Source: Pseudopyrenochaeta lycopersici (lineage: Eukaryota; Ascomycota; Dothideomycetes; Pleosporales; Pseudopyrenochaetaceae). Taken from it: a DNA stretch of 64,000 bases. The notes beneath the pieces are model-generated. The model saw only the letters and a list, made by a program, of their open reading frames with translations. It did no database searches and was not told the origin of the DNA. Of the stretch, positions 31,858-40,840 are shown one piece after another. A program made the translations under genes and the position numbers. The stretch lies in NCBI GenBank assembly GCA_003313425.1, contig NHZP01000024.1, positions 186,001 to 250,000 of the forward strand, read 5' to 3'. The first letter of the stretch is position 1. Each line of letters starts with the position of its first letter.

Positions 31858-33698
31858 ATGCCGGCTATTCCAGCGCTACGTGACTTCTCCACACGAAGCA
31901 CTGCTAACATTACATCATCGCCTGCTTTGCAAGTTGTTTGCGCCTTTCCTCTCAGTTCCAACTACGGTCCAGGATCACGTGTTCGTATCCTCAACACACC
32001 ATGTGTGCCATCAAGGCCTATCACAAGGCTCACAAATGACTACAGATCCTCTACTATGTCCTTGTCGCTGCATGTGTAACTTTTCGAAAAGCAGAATGGC
32101 TGAGGAACGCTTGCTTGGCTGCCGCGTTGGTCCTACCAGCCATTTCCGCGCTGCAGGCCCTCGTGGTCGCATCCGCGCATGTGGATGGTCAGTTTCTCTA
32201 CCATGTCCAAGATTTTGAGCAGCCTCCTAACAACCACAATTCTAGGCGCCGTTGACATGGATATTTTCGGTGCTTTCCAGTTCTGCGCGATAGGCATACT
32301 GGCTGCGCCTCTGACAGTTCGCCTGTCACGGACCTACTTCTACGATCCTGGTCGAAATATTATCTTTGTCTGGACTATCTTGATCCTCATGGGGCTTATC
32401 GCTCTCTGTGTAGAGTTCTATCGCGTTACGCCCACTAGATGCCCTTTTGATGATTTCGGAAATCCCATCTCGCTGAGTGCGGCAAAATTCCCCTATTCAA
32501 ATGCTACTTGCGGCCTGACGTGCTCCGAGGACCGTGGGCCTTTTTCTCCCTTGCGCGGTGGTGCCAATGGGAACGTCTATATCATCCCCGTGCCTAAAAT
32601 ACTCTCCTTCAATGCCTCTATGCTACTTGCTGCCGGCTTTTGCATACCTGCCATTCTGAGTCTGATCTTCACGTGGGATAAGATCCTCGAGATCAATTGG
32701 AAGAGACGAAGAGTAGTCGAACGATTGGATGATCACATCGAAGGCGCCAACATCACAGTTCGAGAAATGAAGGGTATCAATAATGTTGTGAGGAAGTTTC
32801 TGGGTGTTATTGAGATTCCCCTCTTCGGTGGAGTCATAATCACCATCATCTGTATTGGTGAAGCAAACTTCTTCAGCCCTCAGGTTATTCATGAGATTGA
32901 ACCCATGGCATCAATCGGTAGGTGGTTCAGAGACTCTCAAAAAACTATCGCTAACCGCCTGCGCCCCTTCTAGGTCAATGGTCGTCCATTGCAGGTACGG
33001 CATTGGCAGCTTTGGGTTCGCTATATTTGCTTTGGTCCACGGGTGATGAAACTGTTACAGAGAAACCAAGAACACATTATGCAACTTCTGCACTCTCACA
33101 TCGCAGCCCTAGTAGCGAGCGACAACGATCTCCAGCTCGTTTATCCAACTTTGATTTTCCCACAAGTCAATCCCCAGCCGAGAATGGCTTGGGTATACGT
33201 TCCACATCGCCGAATGGTATGGCGCTCATACCAACAATCACCCAACCCGACTTGGAGCAAGAGCAAGGACTCAGCAGGGCTGAGAGCGACCAGAGCCAGC
33301 CGACGGCCGGTAGGCATACCGTGCGTAAGTGGCTTAACTCTGCCGCAGACTATTTGGGCAACGCCGCGCACGACAAATTCGATGTCTCTGACTATAAAAA
33401 CGAGAAAGCACGAGGATTTCCTGAGGTTCCAGGAGAAGTTCTTCGCAACCCAGCATTGGAACGGATTAGCACACAGTATAGCCGACTACGCGAGGAGAAT
33501 TCGAGGGCTGGCAGCACATATGCCCCAAGTATTGCTTCAACATCCGGCATCGAAGGTAGCTCGACGCCGCCGCCAACACATGACTCTCCACGGCCGGAGA
33601 CCAGCCCGGCACGGAAGCCAAAACGACGAGATACACTAGAAGTGCCTGCACAAGTGCATGGCCATAGGAGGAGCGAGAGTAATGGAGAGCCGACTTGA
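31858..33698 (+). CDS. Membrane protein of unknown function with long Ser/Pro-rich tail (5' exon uncertain)
   Basis: Exons 32046-32187, 32246-32917 and 32974-33698 splice cleanly in frame. The first has no ATG, so an upstream exon is needed. The most likely one starts at 31858 (MPAIPALRDFSTRSTANITS) and leaves at a weak donor near 31932 or 31935, in phase with the acceptor at 32045. Hydrophobic segments are seen in ILYYVLVAACVTF, LRNACLAAALVLPAISALQA, FGAFQFCAIGILAAPL, NIIFVWTILILMGLIALCVE, LLAAGFCIPAILSLIF and VIEIPLFGGVIITIICIG. A Cys-containing loop (CPFDDFG, SNATCGLTCSEDRG) lies between them. The last ~220 residues are hydrophilic and Ser/Pro-rich (RSPSSERQRSPARLSN). No family was recognised. 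Confidence 0.72.
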
Positions 33699-33772
33699 AT
33701 GCTTCATGCTCGTTCAATATGCTCAACATACAAAAAAACCTCAACGATCTGTGAGTCTCAGCCAAATCTCAA

Positions 33773-34761
33773 CTACAAACCAAACCAAGCTTCCGACACC
33801 GCCAAATGGGAGGGAACTGAATGGCCGACACCTTGCGCCCATATACCTTGTACATCCGGGCCAAAGTCATCTGTGCGATAGTTCTTCTCAGGTGTATCCG
33901 CCTTGGAGCTCGTTGGCTTGGTACTGACGCCGAATACGTTAGTCCACTGCTTCAGAGTCTCATCGTAGTTTCTGGGTGAGAGTGTTGAGTCTGTCGAGCC
34001 GTGCCAGAATTCTGGGACCGGTGTCAGAGTTTTCGTCACAGGTGATTTCGACGGACAGTACTTACGCATGCGAGGCCGAGTCCCATTGTAGCCGGGATAC
34101 ATTCCCCTGACTACATCGCCCCAATGCTGGGCGGTTGAGATGCTTTGACCACCTGAACAGGTATTGTTCCAAGCCGCGGATGCTCCAGATGAGGAAACAA
34201 AGCACCCAGCTGGTACACCAGAATACAGCGAAACGGCAGTAATAAGCTCAGGATAAGTGGCTGCAAGAACATTCGACATCATGCCACCCGACGAGCCGCC
34301 AGTAACAAAAACTTTTCTGGGGTTGATTTTGTACTTGTCAATCGCATATGTAATCATGTTGGCAATTGCGTTGGAGTCTCCGCCACCGTTATGCGATAGC
34401 GAGGACTTGCTGGAAACATCCCAACATTCCGTTGTCGAGCTAGGCCAGACTGTCACGTAGCCTTTGGAGTCTGAACCTTTCTTCCAAGGGATCTTGTCAT
34501 TTTGGAAGTATTTCTGGGCGGAGGACTGGCAGGAATGGATGGCTACGACTAAAGCATCGCTTTTAACTGTGTCAGGCACATAGACCCACCTTTGCACATG
34601 ATCAGCATTAAATGGAGGGTATTTTTAGGGACGGATTAGAGAGATACGCACATCCCAGGTTTCGCACGTGCAGAGCCGCCATAGCTTGATATCTGTGTCA
34701 ATTGTGCGGCAAGCCCTGCAGAGCTTAGTGTCAGAATGGAAGTTAGAACTTTGAGATACAT
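33773..34761 (-). CDS. Secreted acetylxylan/feruloyl esterase, carbohydrate esterase family 1
   Basis: This predicted secreted serine esterase removes acetyl (or feruloyl) groups from plant xylan. Three exons (34761-34652, 34589-34066, 34011-33773) splice in frame to 290 residues. The signal peptide is MYLKVLTSILTLSSAGLAA. The mature start (LTQISSYGGSARAKPGMWVY) is typical of fungal AXE1 enzymes. The nucleophile Ser is in VFVTGGSSGGMMSNV, the likely Asp is in FWHGSTDSTLSPRNYDET, and the His is in IWAQGVGHSVPSHL. It contains the family tail TNVFGVSTKPTSSKADTPEK and ends SEAWFGL. No carbohydrate-binding module is present. It is divergent from the AA9 gene at 35474. Confidence 0.93.
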
Positions 34762-34857
34762 TGTTGAAGAAATAGGACGTAGTTGAAACAAGAAAAATCA
34801 AACTTAGACAAGTATTCATACAAATAAACTCTCAACCTTCCTCTCTACATATATTGA

Positions 34858-34863
34858 GTGGGG
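34858..34863 (+). promoter_or_regulatory. Candidate CreA (carbon catabolite repression) site
   Basis: GTGGGG matches the fungal CreA consensus SYGGRG, about 100 bp upstream of the CE1 start codon. Six-base sites occur often by chance, so function is an inference from the cell-wall-degrading context. Confidence 0.35.
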
Positions 34864-34917
34864 TCGATTCTCCCTTGTAGGCGTTTCGGTCTGTCAAGCA
34901 GAAAATGAGGGCATTCC

Positions 34918-34924
34918 GGCTAAA
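34918..34924 (+). promoter_or_regulatory. Candidate XlnR/Xyr1 activator site
   Basis: GGCTAAA matches the established XlnR xylanase-regulator motif. It sits between the divergent CE1 and AA9 genes, about 160 bp from the CE1 start and 550 bp from the AA9 start. Confidence 0.45.
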
Positions 34925-35473
34925 GCGCCTGCAACTGACAATCAAGCTTCATACCAAGCAATTCTATAGATTGCTCATATATAACTTGATCCTTACTTCT
35001 CCACGTTGACCATTGACTCGGCACTGCATTATTACAGTGTGCACTGAGCTTCTTCTGTTCCTACTGGTCAGTTCGTAGTTTGGTATTGAGTATTGGGATG
35101 CTGACAACCCACTCAGGTTGAATATAAGCTTCTCGGTAAATATACGAGTAGTAGACAACATGTATGAACTCCAAATGGTGAATCATCTAGATTCGGCCTG
35201 TATAGCCGCGGCTGCTTGGAGGAGCTTTCGGGCAGAAGGGCTGATATCTAACGGTGCGGGCAAGCACATGACGTGGGCCTCGATAGAGTGTGTGGGAGCG
35301 ATGAGTGTCGTAACATTGTTCTTCAACTCAACTTCGTCCACAGTTGAGGCAATAATCTTTACTCTTAGACACTACGATACGTTTCCTTCAGCCTGTGTTT
35401 CAACGTGACTACCGCTGTTGTTCTCTACAACTTCTTCCATACCTTTTTGGACCCTTGTCTTTCATAGGCTACA

Positions 35474-36390
35474 ATGTTGCAGATTCTTGCATCAACTATA
35501 TGCTACTTTGTGCATCAAGTCTTAGCTCACGGAGGTGCTCTGAACTACACAGTCGGAGAAACATGGTTCCCAGGGTCAGTTTTCTATCAATGAAGTTGTA
35601 TAGCTTTGCTAAATACGATAGCTACGATCCTTACGGCGACCAGTCCATGCAAGACGACGCGGATTGGATGGTACAACGCAAATGGATTACCAACGACCCC
35701 ATTTTTGAAGTGACAAATAAGTCTCTATCATGCAACACACCTGGTAATCCTGCTAAAGCCTACATTCCTATCACCGCTGGCGAGAACATCACAGCGGTCT
35801 ATGCATACTGGGTACACACCGTCGGCCCCATGATCGCCTGGCTAGCATATTGCGCAAATGATACCAACGACTGCAGCACCTTCGACTCGTCCACCGCGTC
35901 GTGGTTCAAGATCGGACAGAAGGGGCTCCTGGAAGGCACGATTGAGGAAGGCATGTGGTTCCAAAAGAGCTTCAGTAGGTGGGATGGCAGCCCAAGTCTG
36001 TGGAGTGAGACAATACCGAAGAACCTAAGGCCGGGCAAGTATCTTGTGAGACATGAAATTATCAGCCTGCACAGTGCGAATAAGCCTCAATTTTATCCTG
36101 AGTGCGCGCATTTGCATGTCAAGGGGAGTGGGGATGCGTTTCCGAGTGAGGCGTATTTGGTGAAGATCCCAGGCGTGTGGAGTATGGATCGTAAGTAATC
36201 TGGTTGTATTGAGATAATGGAGAGATGAGATTGATTTGTTGCAGAGCCGGAGATTAACCTTGATATTTATCGGCCTGAAGTTTCGAAGAGGACCGTAGGT
36301 GAAGCAAAGCCTCTCAGCTCACGGATTAAAACTGACGTGCAATAGGAGTATACGATACCAGGCCCCCCAGTGTGGACAGGCGAACCGTAG
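35474..36390 (+). CDS. AA9 lytic polysaccharide monooxygenase (former GH61)
   Basis: This secreted copper enzyme oxidatively cleaves cellulose or related glucans. Four exons (35474-35574, 35622-36190, 36245-36294, 36346-36390) splice in frame to 254 residues. The signal peptide MLQILASTICYFVHQVLA is followed directly by HGGALNYTVG, which gives the required N-terminal His of the copper brace. The second His is in YAYWVHTVGPMIAWLAYC, and the axial Tyr with its partner Gln is in KPQFYPECAHLHVKGSG. Family landmarks also include GENITAVYAYW, IPKNLRPGKYLVRHEIISLH and the final YTIPGPPVWTGEP. There is no linker or cellulose-binding module. The gene is divergent from the CE1 esterase and nearly abuts the F-box-like gene at its 3' end. 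Confidence 0.94.
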
Positions 36391-36419
36391 AATACGCATC
36401 CTATGACCGTATGGTTGTC

Positions 36420-37268
36420 TCACAGTAATGTACCATCCTCTGAACAAACTACTTCCAAAGTTGTCTCTGCTGCTTCGCTCGTGAATACACGGTCATTTGC
36501 GTCCCAGTCAGCGATACCACCCCAGGTACTCGGCGTGTAAATATGTAATTGCATGCACCAGTTTCCCTCGTGCATATTGCATGGCTCGGTCATTGAACTG
36601 CATATCCAAGGCCTGTCACACTGATTCAAACTTCCTGTCTTGTCGCAGACCCAGTCATCGTTATCTGACGAAAAATGGAAGTTGGCCATCTTCCTCACCA
36701 CATAGTCGTACAATTCGCCCATAAGGAGTCCATGTCCAGCGTGATCGGCCGCCACGAAGACCGAGGTCCCGGTGTAATCCTCGCGATGATTGTATTGGTC
36801 TAACGCTAATCTGATGTGAAGGACTCTTATGGCTGGGTGCGTTATTTCCATGCGGCGCCAACTTGCTTCTCTGCGCCTCCAGGCATCCGGGTTTCGAGCC
36901 CAGGGTAATGCAAGATATGTTTCGGCTACAGGGTCTTCGAAAAGAGAATTGCTGCATATTGGGTTATATCGCTCACCGGTCTTTGCGTCGAGTCGTTGTG
37001 GGTAGCGGGTGCCGTCAAACCAATTTGGGAAACTCCAAGATATCAGTGGGTTGAGTACAGGACTGCGATTGGGAGATGTTGATTGCGGCAATATTGCTGG
37101 TTGAAAGTAGAGATGTCGCTGGAGAGAGGGCGAACTAGAGACTAGTGAGTACCACAATTTGCTGATACGGAGGCCGGACGTAAGCAGCGAGCGCTGATCG
37201 ACGAAGAGAAGAATCTGCTCAAGCAGCTCACGGATTGCCATGACTCGTTGCAAGGAAGATGGAGGCAT
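36420..37268 (-). CDS. F-box-like protein, paralogue of the gene at 59159
   Basis: This single-exon gene encodes 282 residues from 37268 (an in-frame ATG at 37241, MAIRELLEQIL, is an equally plausible start). An F-box-like N-terminus (LLEQILLFVDQRSLLTSGLR, then ISKLWYSLVSSSPSLQRHLY) would bind Skp1 in an SCF ubiquitin ligase. The rest is not a known repeat domain. It shares with the protein at 59159 the block LPWARNPDAWRRREASWRRM and the following THPAIRVLHI. This type of F-box family is expanded in Dothideomycetes. The target is unknown. The stop codon is only 30 bp from the AA9 stop codon, so the two transcripts probably overlap at their 3' ends. Confidence 0.8.
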   Translation of the reverse strand: MPPSSLQRVMAIRELLEQILLFVDQRSLLTSGLRISKLWYSLVSSSPSLQRHLYFQPAILPQSTSPNRSPVLNPLISWSFPNWFDGTRYPQRLDAKTGERYNPICSNSLFEDPVAETYLALPWARNPDAWRRREASWRRMEITHPAIRVLHIRLALDQYNHREDYTGTSVFVAADHAGHGLLMGELYDYVVRKMANFHFSSDNDDWVCDKTGSLNQCDRPWICSSMTEPCNMHEGNWCMQLHIYTPSTWGGIADWDANDRVFTSEAAETTLEVVCSEDGTLL

Positions 37269-37723
37269 TGCGCTGCGTAAGCCTTGATGGTATGATGACA
37301 GCTAACGTTTGAGGATGCCGGTAATCGTGCGATAGCGGTGTGCGCGCTTTTTCTCATACGAAGGCAATTTTGATTGATGAGGCCGAGAGGCTGGGTGCAT
37401 TGACTCTCGTTCTCCAAGGCTATGGTGAAGCACGTTTACGGAGCATTTCAAGCCGGGACAAATTCTCCGAGACGCGATCAGCAAATAGAACCGCATGGCA
37501 ATTACCGTAATGGGCGGGCAGGGTATTATATGAGCTACTTCGTACTCGAAAACTTCACGGATCCGGCTATGTGGGCGCTTAGCAAGATCCATGTATTCGC
37601 GAAGTAAGGCATGAACAACGTGTTTTAGTGGGACGGTAACGGGCAAGCTTCGACCACCCCCGCTTTTACCCAGACCTCACGTCTCCACTCCATGAAGCAA
37701 CAAACATTACGACGCCATCAGCT
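37269..37723. other. Divergent intergenic region
   Basis: This is the 5' region shared by the F-box-like gene and the coiled-coil gene. Short frames on both strands (37302-37646, 37422-37607) are not supported. Confidence 0.45.
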
Positions 37724-38443
37724 ATGAGCGAAGGCAAACCAAGTGCAGCCGACAATAGCAAGGAGCACGATATGTCGGCCAAACACGCCCGCCTGTGCCT
37801 GTACGCGTCGATGAATCCCCAGATGTCCAAATTGCTAAATTTGATCAGGTTGTATGAGGAGCGCAAATGTGTACAGAAAAGGTAGATGGTCCCATCATAA
37901 ACCCTCAAGTACACCACCGACTATGTGAACAGACTTGCGAGCCTCAGACGCGCAGTTGCAAAAGAGGAAGAAGAGTTGAGGAAGCTGGATGAGCAATATG
38001 ACGAAGCCCGAGATGCCCATCTGGACGCCGTAGGAGAATTCAGAACGGACGATTCAGAAGACCTAGACTCTCCCAGTACGGAAGAGAGTGTCGATGAAGA
38101 GGTGGATATCGATGCGACCTTGAAGGATCTTTACCCGGATATCGATTTCTCTGACGTGGGCCCACCCAGCGATGTGCATAAGACATGCACGCAGGACCCG
38201 ATTACTCGCATGCTAGTGGCACGCGCAAAGAATGATGATGAGCTGAAGGAAATTATGAAAGTCCTGGCAGCCGGCCAAGCGACTCCAGAACAGTTACAGG
38301 AATTTCAAGCTCATATTGATGAGATCAAGGCTTCCTCGAAGGGTAAGAGGAAAAGAGGAGCCTGCAAATCAACCTACTCACCCAAGTCGAATCTTGCGAT
38401 CTGTTTAATACCCACAATTCAGCGTTTTCCAGCCTATGTGTAG
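37724..38443 (+). CDS. Acidic coiled-coil protein of unknown function (3' end ambiguous)
   Basis: Two exons (37724-37848, 37933-38443) splice in frame to 211 residues. An N-terminal block (MSEGKPSAADNSKEHDMSAK, then LCLYASMNPQMSKLLNLI) is followed by a coiled coil (LASLRRAVAKEEEELRKLDE, QYDEARDAHLDAVGEF). An acidic region comes next (STEESVDEEVDIDATLKDLY), then a helical stretch (ELKEIMKVLAAGQATPEQLQ). A further intron 38343-38422 (GTAAGA donor, TTCAG acceptor) would join in frame and replace the basic tail KGKRKRGACK with another ending FEAAWNAY at 38496. Both ends are open frames and I cannot choose between them. No family was recognised. Confidence 0.68.
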
Positions 38444-38746
38444 CCCCTGTAGCGTGTATCATGATGCTTTTCGAAGCGGCATGGAATGCATATTAATGCT
38501 TCAGTACCCTAGGTTTCTGCTAACTATGATTCGACAAACATAATAGCTGGCTCCCGTTGTGTTGCATTGTTTAAAGCTCGCTCGCACCCAATGCATCCCC
38601 AAGCAGGCACCATTACAAGTCACGTGAGCGCGTGTTAGCGCGGGTTGCTAGCGCGAGCCTCCCGTTTGCAGGTCCCCCCACGCCCCACCACGGTAGATAT
38701 AAAGCTCGAAGTAATTCTAATCACCCTCTCGAATTAACTCTACGCA
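38444..38746. promoter_or_regulatory. Promoter of the gene at 38747
   Basis: It contains TCACGTGA at 38620-38627, repeated TAGCGCG motifs around 38635-38655 and a TATAAA at 38698-38703, about 45 bp before the start codon. Confidence 0.5.
38620..38627. promoter_or_regulatory. Palindromic E-box (TCACGTGA)
   Basis: This is a perfect 8-bp palindrome with the CACGTG core bound by bHLH factors of the Cbf1 type. It lies about 120 bp upstream of the start codon at 38747 and about 70 bp upstream of a TATA-like box. Confidence 0.45.
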
Positions 38747-40344
38747 ATGGCAGATAGCATTCAACCAAGTATGACGATCAAAAGCCGCACATCGCAAAAG
38801 AATCCTGTACCTGAGTCAGCCGAATTGCAATTATCCAGGTACAATCGACTTTCCTTTGCTACACAGTTGGATCACTGACATGCAACAGACTCCGTACGAA
38901 AGAGACTGTGGTACAGTCCAAGTATGTCTCCATCAGATCCACACAAGCATCTGTAGCTAACCTTGACCATCAGACTCGACAGACTCAAGGACCAGATCGA
39001 AGTACTCGAAGTAGAACGAAAGGCTCTCGGTAAACAATGTGAGAAAGCCGGCTTGTACGTCGCTCAAAAGCTATGCTGTGAGTTCGCAGATAAGTTCCGT
39101 GCAACGCTACCCGTTGAGTTGAGACAAATGGTGTACGCGCATGTGTGGGATGATGCAATGCTGAATCTTGTTTCCCACTTCATTTTCATCGAATCGAAGA
39201 CAACTATAAATCCGCGTACGACACCTTCGGCCCGGTTCGTGCCTTCGACCCCACCTTCAAACAGAGTCAAATACATGCCACAAGGGGTCGTGTGCAACAG
39301 CGATGATTGCAACTGCTTCCGCTGGAATGAGCTACCAATGTGGGTACAGCATCAGTTCGTTGGGCTAGAAATCGCCAAGGAAGCTGTGGCAGCATACTAT
39401 CGTGTTATGCAACCTAATCGTATTGGCGCACAGGTTTGGAACCTCAAGGATTTGCTGTCTATCGATCACTTTCATCTTGGTGTCAAGCCCGCAGACCACA
39501 TTCGCCGCCTTGAGCTCGACCTAGATCAGCGCCAAATCGACTTGAAAATGTACCGGATGCGTGCGCTTTCAGCTGTGGAGGGGCTACGGATGCTCGAGAA
39601 AAATCTTCAAGCTCTGCTTGACATCCGGGTTAAGCATGGCTTCCAACTCTCGCTGAAGCTCGTCTGGTACGGATACGTGGTCACGGGCAATGGAGCGTTG
39701 GAGGTGTCCCAGCATTTCGCTGAGAAGCTCAGGGAGGCTGGTGCAAAGGTCAAGGTTCTCGCGTGGCATACTTATCTCCGCAAAACTTACGATGTCTCCG
39801 ACTACTTCACCACTCCATCGGCACAATGGGAGACGAAATGGGGCAATAAGATGAGGAGAGACATATTTCGCAGGAGGAATGCACTTCGCCATGCACCACT
39901 CGACGAAGCGACTCTGGCTGACGATGTTGAATATATGACAGCAATGGCCAACCAGCCTGGCATCAGCGGTCTTCTTTCTCTGGGCAGAATCGGGACTGGA
40001 GGAAGTTCTTATCAGACTGCTCCTTCAGGACCTCTATCATCATGGGCCAACTTCTTTGGCTTTGCGGACGAGACTCCTGACGACACCTCTGACGACGGCG
40101 ACGTCAACTCGAATGAAGAAAATTCCACCTCTGCAACCCCCGATTCCATCGGAAAGGCAGCTGTTATCGGCAACCCAGCCCCCGCTGCCCACAATAACGA
40201 TACGTCTGCCTAGCTAACTTGAAGCCTGTCTCGGGAGTCTTTGAAGTCGATGGCACGACTGGCGTATCCACTCCCCCTTTGAACAATGACTTTAAAGATA
40301 GCGACGAGCTACAATCCATCATGGATTTTTCCGACATGGACTGA
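38747..40344 (+). CDS. Hypothetical protein with probable spliced or frameshifted C-terminus
   Basis: Exons 38747-38838, 38889-38921 and 38974 onward splice perfectly in frame. The N-terminus (MADSIQPSMTIKSRTSQKNP) leads into a coiled coil (LDRLKDQIEVLEVERKALGK). A domain starting TLPVELRQMVYAHVWDDAM follows, resembling the start of many fungal F-box or DUF proteins. Later comes HIRRLELDLDQRQIDLKMY, then a disordered acidic tail. The apparent stop is at 40211-40213 (454 residues). Beyond it, a different frame encodes a protein-like end, from PVSGVFEVDGTTGVSTPPLN to DELQSIMDFSDMD, with a stop at 40342-40344. Either a weak intron (for example 40163-40224, with branch-like CTAAC) or a one-base frameshift near 40211 would connect them. 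Function is unknown. Confidence 0.7.
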
Positions 40345-40840
40345 TATCTCCACGCTTGGCTCTCTCGTATGGAAACCTTTGGTAAAATGTCTCGGATCGA
40401 ACTCGGCGCTAGTACTGCGTTGGGTGTTGCATTTCGGTGTAGCAGGTAATTTGGATTATGCAGAGCAAAGTTACGACGGTGCTCTGCGCCAAACGATTCG
40501 TTCAGAATTCCAGCGGTACGAGGTTCACAAGGGTAGCTTGATTATAGATGCATAATGCCTTATGTACTCTCAAGCTAGAACACAATGCAAGACTTTTGCA
40601 ATTAAGATGCCTGCATCACTGTGATAGTGACCCATACCTCTCTTCACATGCCCATTCTCTCCTTCATACAAACTATAGAGATAAACATTTGCATCTAGCC
40701 GAGCACATTGGGCACGGGAACAGAGATTTCTCAGAGAAACCTACTAACAATGTTTTGTCATGCTATATGAACGGGTATAGGCTACATGCTCTAACTTTTG
40801 TCCTTGCGTATATATACACTTTGTACAATTACAGCACTCA
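40345..40840. other. Convergent intergenic region
   Basis: The 3' flanks of the hypothetical gene and the nonaspanin gene meet here. AT-rich. No gene was recognised. Confidence 0.45.

Larger units (their letters stand above)
34762..35473. promoter_or_regulatory. Shared divergent promoter of CE1 esterase and AA9 genes
   Basis: This 712-bp region separates the two start codons of plant-cell-wall-degrading enzymes. It contains a GGCTAAA site and a GTGGGG site (listed separately). The 5' exon-like frames inside (for example 35118-35408) overlap the AA9 leader and look non-coding. Confidence 0.6.
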
